A stretch of DNA of 64,000 bases, taken from positions 372,001-436,000 of the forward strand of contig JAODTK010005848.1 in the NCBI GenBank assembly GCA_026419785.1, given 5' to 3'. How positions within the stretch are numbered: position 1 is the first letter of the stretch; each line of letters starts with the position of its first letter. The DNA comes from Sclerodactyla briareus (lineage: Eukaryota; Echinodermata; Holothuroidea; Dendrochirotida; Sclerodactylidae). Positions 24,201-32,009 of this stretch are shown here, piece after piece. A program made the translations under genes and the position numbers. The notes beneath the pieces were generated by a model, which saw nothing but the letters and a program-made list of their open reading frames with translations, had not been told where the DNA came from and made no database searches.

Positions 24201-27200
24201 TTTTCATATTTCTGTTATTAGGGCACACATTGCAGTATTTACCGTGTAGAGTCCATGAGCGGCCTGTGCACTACCCCCTCTCCTTCCCCCATTCAAAGTT
24301 AGGATGTGGGGTTTCGATTCGTCCTCTGTTCACCTGTGCTAGTGCAATACAATCTTTCACCTGACCATTTTGACATTAGATCTAGATGGCTACTGGCAGT
24401 GTTGTAACCAAGTTGCGACTCGAGTCTCCAACCCAAAATGGTCCACTGACTTGACTAAATTCGAGAGACATGGTCCCATTGACTTTGTACAGGTGACTTG
24501 GTGACTTGACTTGGTCCAAAAAATCAGGGTGAGTGACTTGACTTGACCTAATTTCTGGTGACTTGTTACAACCCTGGCTACTGGTTCATTTCTCATATGT
24601 GACTGTATAAATCTGTGATCATTGGACTTGAGTAGGCATTGTAGACCAGCAATGTGTTGAATACTAGATCCGTCATTTCTTAGGAGCCTGTTCATGCGTG
24701 ATGTCCATGTATTCATGAATACCACCAGTTTTATGGTTTGTTTGCGTTCATTGGTATAGTTATAAATTAACTATCAATGACGCATTGCCATCTTTAGGCT
24801 GTTCATGACTTGGCCATATCTTTTCTACTGCCTTTAAATATTCATGTCTCTAGCAGGAAGTCAATCACAACGGGAAGAAAGCTCAGTTAATGTAGATCTT
24901 TATGCTTATAGATGGCAAGCTTCAATGAGCAATGACTGTGCTTTTGCGTTAAACTTGCATATGTCGGTTGCCAGTTACCATGGAAACAGCTATTGACTCA
25001 TCGGCGCCAAGGAATATCAGACAGAGAGGAAACTTTGGTGTGACAGGAACGTGACATGTTCCTCGAACGGTGTTGGCCTTGTCAGCCGACATTGAGTAGA
25101 ATGTGTTGTCCATGAATGGAAGCAAATAATGATTTTGACATGAGCATCTGTCTGGAGGTTCTGCTGCTTGTTTGTAACAACTTGTTAATAGTATAAATGG
25201 ACGTCAATCGAGTTTCTGAGAGTGATTAGTTGATTGTGTTCCCCCCCCCTCCCGATGATAGAGGGAAGCAGAGGTCAAAGTAGAAATTTTTAATTTACAA
25301 AATGCCGATAGTCATTTAATGAATTTGTTTTGACCTAGAATAGGTGGAGAGAGGACTTATCAAAACCCAACACCCCAAATTTGGAGGTTCTAGCATGTTG
25401 CCGGATCGTTATTTCTGAGAAATTTGAAGAAATTATGATTACATGAGGGTGATGCTGCAGAGGTTGTCTATAGACTCACACAGTAAATGTTGCATTTTTT
25501 ATGCCATGCTAACGGAAGGATGAAAATGTGTTCGCCCAAAAATGAATGAGGTTGTTCTTCATTATTTTGTGAACGATTTTGTAGGTTTCTATTCGGATCC
25601 CATCTACAGTTTGTTTGGTACAAGATTTTCCAAAGTACATGGTTCACATTGACTTCGTTTTAAAGGGGACACTGTAATCCCCACCCCCGTGATGTCACAA
25701 GGAAATTCTGCATCGGGTGATCGTGCCTTATCGGTACACTCAAATTTGGTCTGGGGTTCATGCTGTCATAATGTAATATATAGAAAGTCCCAAAAGTTCA
25801 GTCATATTGACATGATCATTGGCCTTCAAAGCCTGGGTCCTGTTTGTGCCATTAATTATTCCTGTGCTTCAACCAGAATGCAAATGCCTGTGAGACAAAG
25901 GAATCCACCTAGTCTATATGAGAACCCAACAAACATTGTGATCACCAAAAGAACTCAGATGGGAAGGGACAGTGATTGCAGTTTGCACCCCCCCTCTCCA
26001 CCTCTGGGGTAGGGAAGGGTTTGTCACTACTGACTTTACTGATGGTAGTTTTACTCTTGAGATTCTGCAGCAACCCATTAAAAATATACAAACATTTTAT
26101 GACCTAAATGACAAAAGAGGGACAAAATCTTTTCTTGAAAAAACTAGTCGAGGAATCAGCCTTTTTGTTACGTACACATGGACGTTTGATTTATCATATG
26201 CTCATTATATACAATCAGTGAAATAGGCATTCTTAGGTTCAGTATCCCTTTTCCACAATTTAAAAAAAAAACTGGCGAAAGTAAACGAAACGATCCCTGT
26301 TTAACTTATGTGATGGTCCTCTATCCTATTACCAATTTTGGCAGCAGTTGTGAGGACCTTTTTCTGGAGAGGTCTTCGACTTTAGCATTCTCCATGCAGC
26401 TGGTGGTAGTTTCGTCAAAATTTTGAAAAGTGATAAAAGGAAAGTCTTTGGGAACCTGCATCAAATTCCCTCAAGTTCCACCAAAGTCAGGCCAAGACAC
26501 CTCACTTCTTCATATCGCTAATCACTCATAAAAAGTAGAGGGGGCTATTCTCTTTTGTATACACCTAGGACGACTATCTTATTACAATATACCTGCAGGG
26601 GTGCGTTGCCAAATCGATAACTCTGCGACTGGGCCCCCCCCCTTCCAAAAAATTGTATAATTCATGTGATCTAGCTGTCAACCACCAACAGCGCATGAGC
26701 ATTTAGAACCTAATAGCTCCATTTTGCTAGTGCCATCCATGTACCCAACATTAGACTCTGCCCCATAGTGTGATTGTTCAGATTAGCAGGGAGCGAAACA
26801 AACTTGTGTACAGGCATTCATTTTGTAGTACCGCCGATTGTATTACGTCATTTCTGTGTAAGGAGTGAAAAGGCTGATACTAGGGCTAATGTGTGTTTCA
26901 ACAGACCATGTAACTGGGGTGAAAAACGAAATGGAGGGGCCAACTTGGGTTAGAAATTTCCATGCCTTTTCCACCCAGGTGTTAAATGAGGACCTGCGAG
27001 GAACTTGAGTACAACCGGCACTGTATCAGCTGCTGTTGCCACATACTCTCTCCTGGATTGTCAGAGTGCATACCAGTTCCTACGATCAGGGTAATATCTG
27101 TAATGCCCTTTGAGCACTATGGTGGAAAGGCACTATAAGTACCCGGATATTGTAATTATGATTATTTGAGGCATGAAATGATCTGAACCCATCACAATCT

Positions 27201-27458
27201 TCTTGTAACTTTCATTTTGTTTCCGCAGGTACCTTTTGCACCCTGGACATCAGCCTTGCCAGGCTGGAAGACATCGGGACTGTCGACATCTGCAACACCG
27301 TCCGCAAGATGCGCTCGCAGCGGGCCTTCACAATACAGACGCCCGACCAGTATGAGTTCTGCTACCTCGCGCTTATCGAGTACGCCCAGGTCCGGGGCCT
27401 GCTGACTGGAGTGGAGCTCGACTTCAGTAGCTACGAGGACATCGAGAGCGACGGCTGA
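5567..27458 (+). CDS. PTPN9: PTPN9-like (MEG2) tyrosine phosphatase gene, five visible exons, 5' part missing
   Basis: The gene span joins exons 5567-6237, 9295-9458, 12447-12690, 20426-20634 and 27229-27458. PTPN9 enzymes dephosphorylate phosphotyrosine and carry an N-terminal CRAL-TRIO (Sec14-like) domain that targets them to secretory-vesicle membranes. The sequence shows the CRAL-TRIO C-terminus, a linker, then the PTP hallmarks in order: KNRY phosphotyrosine-recognition loop, DYINAN, DFWRLVW, KCGQY, FTSWPDFGTP (WPD loop with the general-acid Asp), HCSAGIGRTG (catalytic Cys and Arg) and QTPDQYEFCY (Q-loop). The CRAL-TRIO plus single PTP architecture, KCGQY and the GRTG-TFCTLD junction point to PTPN9 rather than a receptor PTP. 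The phosphatase domain is about 270 residues, normal for the family. Introns are large and repeat-filled. Several single-base indels break the frame in every exon except the last. First exons are not seen. Confidence 0.88.
6871..7236 (-). mobile_element. tRNA-derived SINE (family 1) with poly-A tail
   Basis: On the minus strand the element starts with a tRNA-like head at 7236-7163. It has an A box (TAGCACAGTTGGTAGAGC) and a B box (GGGGTTCGAATCCC), followed by GTCATACCAAAGACTTTAAA and a body containing TCGCTTGGCGCTCAGCAT. It ends in a 17-nt poly-A, seen as T at 6871-6887. The head followed by the 'catacCAAAGACTTTAAAAATGG' body is a SINE architecture I recognise from marine invertebrate genomes, from memory. 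It lies in the intron after 6237, antisense to the PTPN9-like gene. A target duplication is not clear; both flanks share only AAGTTT. Length is about 366 bp. Confidence 0.8.
9295..9458 (+). CDS. PTPN9: PTPN9-like exon: start of the PTP domain (KNRY and YINAN motifs)
   Basis: The acceptor is CTTATCTCCTCAG ending at 9294 and the donor GTTCAA begins at 9459. The translation starts HRYNLPKNRYADVWCYEHSR and continues to DYINANY, then DGYKQKK in another frame and AQG at the end. KNRY forms the phosphotyrosine-recognition loop and DYINAN followed by DGYKQK is diagnostic of classical PTPs. One base is missing between NANY and DGYKQKK (near 9413) and one extra base lies near 9449. The exon ends after the first base of a glycine codon, which the next exon completes as G|GT, giving the usual QGP motif. 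Splice phase and conservation together make this exon secure despite the indels. Confidence 0.93.
9490..10290. repeat. Highly diverged tandem repeat, unit roughly 70-90 bp
   Basis: A phrase like 'tattttgtgaattg-tcctacaatgcacagtattgtgggg-gatctac' recurs with heavy divergence across this intron segment (for example near 9516, 9570, 9640, 9760, 9885, 10065 and 10180). No two copies are close to identical, so this is an old, decayed minisatellite. Borders are approximate. Confidence 0.5.
10430..12410. repeat. Intronic minisatellite, unit about 70 bp, about 28 copies
   Basis: The unit carries GGTGCGTCAGTGTACACCCC, then CTTTGACAATGACACACACT, then GTCCAGGGTAGATGGGG and a GTACATACC segment. Copies differ by many single-base insertions and deletions and by a few substitutions. 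The array fills the 3' part of the intron and stops about 40 bp before the acceptor at 12446. Apparent ORFs on both strands (up to 155 codons) are by-products of the repeats. Because adjacent exons also carry indels, part of the divergence is probably sequencing error. Confidence 0.9.
12447..12690 (+). CDS. PTPN9: PTPN9-like exon: DFWRLVW and KCGQY motifs of the PTP domain
   Basis: The acceptor is CTTCTCATCAACCAG at 12446 and the donor GTTAGT starts at 12691. The exon opens GT CCT, completing the split glycine of the QGP motif. After an A-homopolymer of 13 it reads LADFWRLVWSAQVRTVVM, then KCGQYLP, then SVFKVTNLDAVREKDY and finally SLLLNTQ. DFWR.VW and KCGQY are conserved strands of classical PTPs, and KCGQYW is characteristic of the PTPN9 group. 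At least three frame changes are needed: at the poly-A, after QYLP (near 12578), and near 12640. The homopolymer location of the first favours sequencing error. The following intron is a tandem repeat that begins exactly at this donor. Confidence 0.92.
12691..13300. repeat. Minisatellite of about 46-bp units that begins at the splice donor
   Basis: The consensus unit is close to GATTGCTACAATGGTTAGTT, then TCTTGTAGGGTGGGGGTATT and CTAGT. About 13 diverged copies are present. The first copy is the exon-intron junction itself: the exon ends ACACAATG and the intron starts GTTAGTTTTCCTGGTAG. Later copies keep the donor-like core, including ATGGTTAGTTTCC near 12930, AATGGTCAGTCTC near 12984 and CAATGGTGAGTTTC near 13092. 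The array is therefore a series of potential decoy 5' splice sites. Confidence 0.85.
13301..14253. other. Intron sequence without a recognised gene
   Basis: The segment 13301-13620 is GC-richer and open on both strands (120 codons plus, 111 codons minus), but neither translation resembles a known family. Nothing else was recognised up to the SINE. Confidence 0.4.
14254..14745 (-). mobile_element. tRNA-derived SINE (family 2), copy 1
   Basis: On the minus strand the head contains an A-box-like TATAGCGGTATCAGTGTCGC (near 14742-14723) and a B box, GGGTTCGCATTCCC (near 14703-14690). The body matches a second copy at 23105-23578 over most of its length, with shared blocks CTCCAGGTTC..., ACTCGCC and GGTGGCTGTA-type segments. 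The 3' end is an (AATC)n-type tail, seen as GATTTGATTTGATT on the plus strand at 14256-14269. It sits antisense in an intron of the PTPN9-like gene. Confidence 0.75.
16504..16636. repeat. 46-bp tandem repeat, about 2.9 copies
   Basis: Copies starting CATTTGACTGACCATGCCCA occur at 16504, 16550 and 16596, exactly 46 bp apart. They are nearly identical; the last has lost one G. Recent expansion is likely. An unrelated inverted pair, GTCACCAGAGTAAC at about 15914 and its reverse complement at about 16160, lies upstream. Confidence 0.93.
17790..18270. repeat. Diverged tandem duplication, period about 180 bp
   Basis: GAATGATTTCAAACTTTGTA at about 17974 matches GAATGATTCCAAATTTTAGA at about 18154. 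The blocks near 17879, 18057 and 18238 (ggaatttag... followed by gaatttttgggg-like text) are also about 180 bp apart. About 2.6 copies can be traced. Confidence 0.7.
18859..20184 (-). mobile_element. hAT DNA transposon remnant with transposase fragment and intact target duplication
   Basis: A perfect 8-bp target duplication, TTCTAGAG, flanks the element at 18851-18858 and 20185-20192. The terminal inverted repeats begin CAGGGGTTTTCACC on the left and CAGGGGTTTTCAACCT on the right read inward, the classical hAT CAGGG start. The interior carries the decayed C-terminal half of a ZBED5/FAM200-like hAT transposase on the minus strand. At 1326 bp it is much shorter than an autonomous element, so the N-terminal half with the BED zinc finger has been deleted. 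It lies in an intron of the PTPN9-like gene, ending about 240 bp upstream of the acceptor of the catalytic-loop exon. Confidence 0.93.
19210..19980 (-). pseudogene. hAT transposase (ZBED5/FAM200-like), C-terminal half, decayed
   Basis: Reading the minus strand from about 19980 gives LLYHTNVRWLSRGNVLLRLF, a near-perfect copy of the 'HTEVRWLSRG.VL.RLFEL' block of ZBED5-type hAT transposases. Further on are CYLTDILARLNTLN, then the 73-codon open stretch at 19696-19475 with LKSEFQRYFPDLD and VIRNPLEANV. The hAT dimerisation domain follows with DEYPVLSDLAI, STYLCESAL and NKNPNRLDIQHDIRVW. These pieces fall in different frames with stops between them, so the gene is dead. Its order and spacing match the family; the DDE-region N-terminal part and the BED finger are absent. 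Confidence 0.9.
20426..20634 (+). CDS. PTPN9: PTPN9-like exon: WPD loop and catalytic HCSAGIGRTG loop
   Basis: The acceptor is GCCTACTCCACAG at 20425 and the donor GTAAGG begins at 20635. It encodes TSEIRQVTHMQFTSWPDFGT, so the WPD general-acid loop is intact. After a one-base loss it continues SASAMLQFRKEVRWYQNQGL and ETMSVSMDRAPGW, and after another frame change GPPILIHCSA. The active-site loop is then completed as GIGRTG only if one extra T (about 20618) is removed. The exon ends after the first base of the last glycine, and exon 27229 supplies the other two, giving the family's GRTG|TFC junction. Cys and Arg of the P-loop are encoded. At least three indels occur in 209 bp. The spacer between LQF and GPP matches the PTPN9 insertion upstream of the P-loop. 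Confidence 0.94.
20727..22573. repeat. 24-bp minisatellite, about 77 nearly perfect copies
   Basis: The unit is CACCCCTAGGGGCTCACTGA plus a four-base variable part (GCTC, TCTC or TCCC-like). Each unit contains the 10-bp palindrome CCCCTAGGGG, which includes an AvrII site. The period is exactly 24 bp except around 21481-21560, where one-base gains and losses interrupt it and divide the array into two blocks of about 31 and 42 units. Variant units occur in homogeneous runs, for example about ten GAGCTCC units at 21145-21375 and long TTCTCC runs after 21660, so local amplification is recent. Because 24 is a multiple of three, both strands are open for hundreds of codons (277 plus; 291 and 343 minus). 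These are not taken as genes. Confidence 0.97.
23105..23578 (-). mobile_element. tRNA-derived SINE (family 2), copy 2
   Basis: This copy aligns with that at 14254-14745. Shared blocks include GATGAGCA followed by ACTCGCCTTCTCTT, TGCTCCAGGGACCG, CAGTGAAC, GACCACTTTCT and AACCTGGAGGAGCGGAA. On the minus strand the head has GAGTGGTATCAGTGACAC and the B-box-like GGGTTCGAATTCC, and the 3' tail shows as ACTTGATTTGATT on the plus strand at 23105-23118. It is antisense to the PTPN9-like gene, as is the other copy. Confidence 0.75.
24397..24576. mobile_element. 180-bp hAT-type MITE with perfect 8-bp target duplication
   Basis: The target duplication GCTACTGG is present at 24389-24396 and 24577-24584. 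The ends are inverted repeats: CAGTGTTGTAACCAAGT on the left and CAGGGTTGTAACAAGT reading inward on the right. The interior is rich in GACTTG-type repeats and has no coding capacity. Target length and CAG-start TIRs place it with the hAT superfamily. It lies in the last intron of the PTPN9-like gene. Confidence 0.93.
27229..27458 (+). CDS. PTPN9: PTPN9-like last exon: C-terminal end of the PTP domain, with stop
   Basis: The acceptor is TTTTGTTTCCGCAG at 27228. The exon begins with two bases completing the glycine of GRTG and reads TFCTLDISLARLEDIGTVDI, then CNTVRKMRSQRAFTIQ and TPDQYEFCYLALIEYAQVRG, ending FSSYEDIESDG and TGA at 27456-27458. The QTPDQY Q-loop glutamine, which positions the hydrolytic water in PTPs, is present. 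Composition is GC-rich and the frame is open without any indel, unlike the other exons. Similarity is strongest to PTPN9/PTP-MEG2 C-termini, including the fly pattern 'LALIEYA..RG.L'. The acidic tail after the PTP fold is short, as in PTPN9. Confidence 0.97.
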
Positions 27459-28960
27459 ATGGGGACAGACGTCCCCCCTATTCTGGTCGCCATTATCATC
27501 TCCGCCCACCGGGGGGCCAGCCCTCTTCCAGCCGCCCATTGCTCCCGGGCCTGAGGCACTGAACTGGAAGCCTGCAAATCCCTGTTCATCATCATAAAGA
27601 GGAACTGGGAAAAGCTGAGAGATTTAGTTAGTCCTAATTGGCTGCTTATGAAGACAACCTTTGTGGCATTGCGGTTGTGTCGATCCACTGTGCTGGATTT
27701 TCGCCGTTGTGTTGCCATGGCCTGGTCCGGACAGGAGAACAGGGCGTGTACAGAGTACTTGTACATAACAATGAATCCTCACCCCCCGGCATACAGCTGA
27801 TAGACCTCGAATATGACCTCAAGCTATGCTACCCAACCTCCCCCCCCCCTCCCCCGCCCCAAGTGCTGTCTGACCCCCACAGACACAGGAATTGTGGGAG
27901 ATGAATGTTATATAGAACCTCGCTGAGGCACCTAGATTCCTCACCCCCCCCAGTCAGCCTCAGTGCACTCAGGATTATGGGCTCCCTGGTTGATCCACAG
28001 GCGCTCTGGTCTGCTTAGGCAAGTAGGTTCTCAGTCTGGTAATCTCTGGGTACCACAGTTAACTGCAGAGGCAATAATTTCATAGTCAGTTGTCCGAGTC
28101 TGTGGCACGAGGAATTGTTTATTGATGTGTTTAGCTAACTGGTGCCTTATCAATACGAAATCAATTTCTGCAGGTAATTCTTGGAAATAGCGCACACTTA
28201 CTAGAGTGATTTTTTCCCCCCTCCATGAAGCCTGTCTGGAATGTCACACATTGCTATCCCTCCTATGTGGGCATTACCTCTGCATTCCTCTTCCTGCAGA
28301 TGTGAAGGGATATCTGGAATTGGCGGCTTGTACCCTCCAAAATTGTTGATAAAACAGTGTGGACACACTCTGCTGCATATGACTGACTTAGTTGGAAGCA
28401 TACGAGGGAGGCCAGGGGTCAAAAATGGGTCGGGTCTTTCTATTCTTTGATGATCAGGTCGAAGAGTGGTCCTAGGCTCAGCCACGGGACTGTAGCTCGG
28501 GATATTTTCATTATTAATGCAATCGTAAATCATTGGTTTATTGTACAGGAGATTTATGTTTTTCTTATGTAAGCACTCATTAATCATTTAGTATTTATTG
28601 TACATGACTGTTTGTGGGTGGCTCATTTCTCCAATCCCCCGATTTGTTTGTCTTCGTTGGACTCGAGAGTGTTGTGCTCACTGTATCTATATAGTGGGCA
28701 GAGGAGCAGAACCACCCACCACACATCTTCTTGTTTGTGATTGGTGAGTATTTTTCACCTCTCATTCCATCGCATTCAACATTCACAATCCCCCCCCCCC
28801 CCACAGATTTCCTTGTTAATGTGTTAGCACTCAATACTGGCTATACCAGGCCACTCCAACAAGAGAGGGGAGGGGGGGGGGGGGTAAGAGCAGGACTCAT
28901 ACCAACCTGTGACATGCAGCTCAGCGTGCAGTTTGCTGTTGTCTCCCAAAATATCATACT
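27459..28960 (+). other. Probable 3' UTR and downstream sequence of the PTPN9-like gene
   Basis: The sequence directly after the stop codon should be 3' UTR. I could not fix a polyadenylation site. Open frames here are short and unrecognised. There are C-rich tracts near 27840-27857 and 28790-28802 and a G-run at about 28869-28882. Confidence 0.45.
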
Positions 28961-29058
28961 TGTATGGTTAGGGGGTAAATGGCATCTATGTTGTATGGTT
29001 AGGGGGTAAATGGCATCTATGTTGTATGGTTAGGGGGTAAATGGCATCTATGTTGTAT
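28961..29058. repeat. 31-bp tandem repeat, about 3.2 identical copies
   Basis: TGTATGGTTAGGGGGTAAAT followed by GGCATCTATGT repeats exactly at 28961, 28992 and 29023, with a partial copy at 29054. The perfect identity indicates a very recent expansion. Confidence 0.96.
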
Positions 29059-32009
29059 TTGTTAAGGATAGGGGTTACTACTCATTACTACCTAACTACC
29101 TATACCAAGCATTAGCAGTTCAGAGCTCCCCAATTGCATTTGGGGGGGGGGGGGGGTTAATAACTGATACTGTGGTGCATGTAGGGGTACATAGCCAAAG
29201 CCGGTGACTGCTGCTGAGCTGTAAATTATCTTGCTATAAATGTTGTAGCCCCTTCAGTCCAGCATCATAGAGAATGTGACTGATATGATGGCTTTTACCA
29301 TAGAGAATGCTATGGTGACAATAACACCCTGTCTAGTATTCCACTGTTTCTGTTCACTAGTGAACAACTCATTGTCACATCTTTTTGAAAAATATTTTCA
29401 AGTTGTTGCGAGATGTTTTTTTGCTTGGTCCTAAACAGGTGATTTATTTATGCCTATTAATGGAATATATGTCAGTCACTATCCAATTTGTATTATTTAT
29501 TCTGCTGGCATTCACCGAGAAACAATCATGAACATGTAATAGTGCACTTTATGGTAATAATGTAACCTGTTTTCCTTCTAAGACCAACCCAGGGCACTTG
29601 CAAAAAAAATTTTTTTTCGAAGGGAATGGTAATGAAATGGACAAAGACGTTCAGCCTAGTGTTTTCTGTTAACTACAATTGCACAATTACCCCTTACCCC
29701 TTACCCTACCCTGCATTGTATGATGGCAGCTGAATATAACCCATCTGATATAGGGCGAGTGTAGGACAAACCTGGAGCTGGAGATTCCTAGGCGGGTGTG
29801 TACATCGGCTATCAGGCCACGCCTGGCTACCATGGCTAATTTAGCAGTACGATTGTACAGTATATAGTATACCAATGTGTAACTGGATGTATGAGATTAC
29901 TATTAGACTGTAATTACTGGTAGGGATTAGGGGTAGGGTTAGTGAGGATCAGGGTTAGGTTCAGGTGTTGGTAACGATAAGATTTGGGATTATACATCTG
30001 GAATCTGGCCCTAACCATTCCAACCTAATAGAATAATTATCATTCAACCCACTGTTGGCTCACTCGAAGCCATTGATCCACACTAAAAAGGCCTGAAATA
30101 GGTCATTTTGGGACCTAACTGCCCCAAATAAAATAGCATAGCTTCACACCCTTTTTCTGAGCCCAGAGTAAGTTATTACCAGGTATACTCCACTCTCCGT
30201 TTTGAATCTAACAACCAACCCAACCAATTTCCATACTCAGTCTGGAGTCTGACCAGTGATGTTTCGTACTGATGACTGCTTGAAGTTGCGTGAAGTTAGC
30301 GAAACTTTTAGACATGCAGTCACAGGATGAAAACTCACATCATAATAAAAAGGGGATGTTTTGGGTAGAAATACATCAAACTGCTGCCAGATTCATGTAA
30401 ATGTTTACAAATTGCACAGACGAATGTGTTCTTCCGAATAAATGCAGAATGGATCCAGCTAAGGAGGCTAAACCCCCAATTTGGCCAAAAAGCGAAAACA
30501 TTATGGGTCTATTTTTTTGAAGAGGAACACCTGGCGGATGTTACATCAGGTGTCGAGGTGGTGTGCTGCTTTATTCAGTGTTCTTCCTCGAGAGAAGATG
30601 AAAAATGACAGCACACTCCGGAGGTCAAATGAAAAGCTCAAGAATGGGAAATGGTAAAGGAGAAGCAAGAAGATATAGTGGAACTTGCCCCCGAAATCCA
30701 GTAAAGTTGGGCATGATTGAATAATCTAGAATCTATGTACGGGGAAGCCTGCTTTTTATGACGCTCTCATAAGTTAGAGGTCACCTTACTCCTCCCACTC
30801 CACCCCCCCTTTTCCCCACCCCCACCCCTCCCCGACTCATAGTTGGCCCTAAAAATAAAGAAAAACGGGAAGAAATGTAACCTAATTATATAAAATTTAC
30901 AAAATATTTGGAGAATGACTCCTAAAGATATTCGCTGTACCCATTCACTATCCCGAATTGAATCTTCTCTATCCGATCTGAAAGTGTCTGATAACCTAGA
31001 AGACCTAAACTTTAAACCTAACTAGTCCTGGAAGACTTGACCAAGAAAGCACATACAAGAATCTTGACTGTCTGCTTCCACTGCTCACTTATATTGCACC
31101 ACTGCATGTTCAGACAGCTATCCCATGCGATTTCATGCAGGGGGGGGGGGGGGGGTGTGAGGTCCGAAGGGGGTGAGGCGGAGGGCGCATTCATTACAGA
31201 ATATATATGACCTGACACCAACCCTGGGATTCCCTAAATTGTTCAGTCATTGGATGGTCATAACCAGTTATAACCAGCAGTTATTTTGAAAATAGCCATG
31301 TATAAAATCTCCTTAGTGATTCTGTCAGAACGTTCCAAGTGCATTATTGTCTGGGAGCGACTAGGGAAAAGGGCACAGTGTGAAATTGCATGACATCTCA
31401 GTGGAATTCATATTGAGATGGTATAACATCATAATGATCTGTCAATGTATAATTGGTTTCGATATACAGTCAGTTGATTTTTGTCGTGACATCATACCAC
31501 TAGCAGGGTCCATTATTTGCCGGGTGATGCGAGGGGTTATTGTCTCTTCGAACTTTGGGTAACTGTGGGTGTTTGTACGTGTTCATTGTTATTGAGGTGG
31601 TGCGTGAATGGCTGAGTATTATTTTGAATTAAACCATATTTAATTACTTGTTTTTCATGTTGCTTGCTCAATGCCCTCGTGTGATATCTTTCTCTCATTT
31701 GGGGTAAATGTCAGTGTACAGCGTGTCCACCACTGTTGTGGCTGTATATATCGGTGATGAAATGTGGCAATTGATCTATTTTGGCATAGAGGAAAAATAA
31801 TTATTTTTCCCCTCTTTGTATTTTTGGAGACTGACTTAATCCATTGTAAGACGAGGTTGGATTTCACTTTATTTTGTCGAACTGTGTCAACCAATAAGAG
31901 ATTATTTTAGTTTTGTTTTATTGAGAATATATGTGTTTACATCCTGGATTTGTTCTGTTCAACATTTTTCTCTAGGATTCCATCATGTGACCCCTCTGTT
32001 GCTTGAGAC
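29059..32009. other. No gene recognised
   Basis: AT-rich sequence with scattered short frames such as 30426-30608 and no family resemblance. Contains G-runs near 29142-29157 and 31140-31155, and an A8T8 palindrome at about 29602-29617. Confidence 0.4.

Noticed and set aside
29915-29975. Interstitial telomeric repeat (TTAGGG-like)
   Set aside because: Only scattered GGGTTAG/TAGGGTTAG fragments without a regular hexamer register.
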